Of a stretch of 42,435 nucleotides of DNA, positions 42,404 to 42,435 are shown in pieces; the stretch's first letter is position 1; each line of letters begins with the position of its first letter. Made by a program: the position numbers and the translations under genes. Origin of the DNA: Collimonas silvisoli (GTDB lineage Bacteria; Pseudomonadota; Gammaproteobacteria; Burkholderiales; Burkholderiaceae_D). The stretch spans positions 1-42,435 of the forward strand of contig NZ_JAGQEG010000048.1 in NCBI RefSeq assembly GCF_018305005.1. The letters are read 5' to 3'. Under the pieces are notes generated by a model. That model did not search any database. It saw nothing but the letters and a program-made list of their open reading frames with translations, and was not told the origin of the DNA.

Positions 42404-42435
42404 CCGTATAGAGCAAACAGGCGAAAGCTGCTTTT

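Overview
The window reads as chromosomal DNA of a flagellated betaproteobacterium of the order Burkholderiales, most likely Oxalobacteraceae (Collimonas/Herbaspirillum-like). This is inferred from the GC-rich coding style, the holC + small acidic protein pair, the cheR-cheD-cheB-cheY-cheZ-flhB-flhA-flhF-flhG-fliA-flhE order, and tandem branched-chain amino-acid binding proteins. Species assignment is not possible from the sequence alone.

Layout. 1-5220: three paralogous periplasmic Leu/Ile/Val-type binding proteins on the minus strand, each with its own shared-type leader and GC-rich terminator and no permease or ATPase genes nearby, followed by a divergent Lrp/AsnC regulator. 5251-11259: a minus-strand housekeeping run (dadA, a small acidic protein, holC, a DUF4124-glutaredoxin protein, prlC, folD). 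11565-13151: gshA, starting at TTG. 13176-16729: an AT-richer accessory island on the minus strand, read as a type VI secretion cargo operon: PAAR-like spike protein, M35 (aspzincin) metallopeptidase, then five tandem copies of one small exported cysteine-containing family (probable immunity proteins), the middle copy broken by a nonsense codon. 17078-18187: ohrR-ohr peroxide defence with matching candidate operators before each gene.

18271-36622: chemotaxis and flagellar block: three chemoreceptors with three different sensor domains (the last ending in a CheR-docking WETF tail just before cheR), cheR-cheD-cheB, cheY-cheZ, a 600-bp repeat-rich gap, then flhB-flhA-flhF-flhG-fliA-flhE. The most striking gene is flhF: an intact SRP-type GTPase is followed in frame by about 400 residues that resemble an IS4-type DDE transposase with degraded catalytic residues. 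Its neighbour flhG keeps the FlhF-activating DQAxxLR helix but has lost the P-loop lysines.

36623-42435: accessory genes: SRPBCC-ArsR-SRPBCC, a fragment of an isochorismatase-type hydrolase, and a catabolic-looking unit of a dicarboxylate symporter and a fumarase/aspartase-superfamily lyase divergent from a GntR/UTRA repressor, with three palindromic operator candidates spaced exactly 24 bp apart between them.
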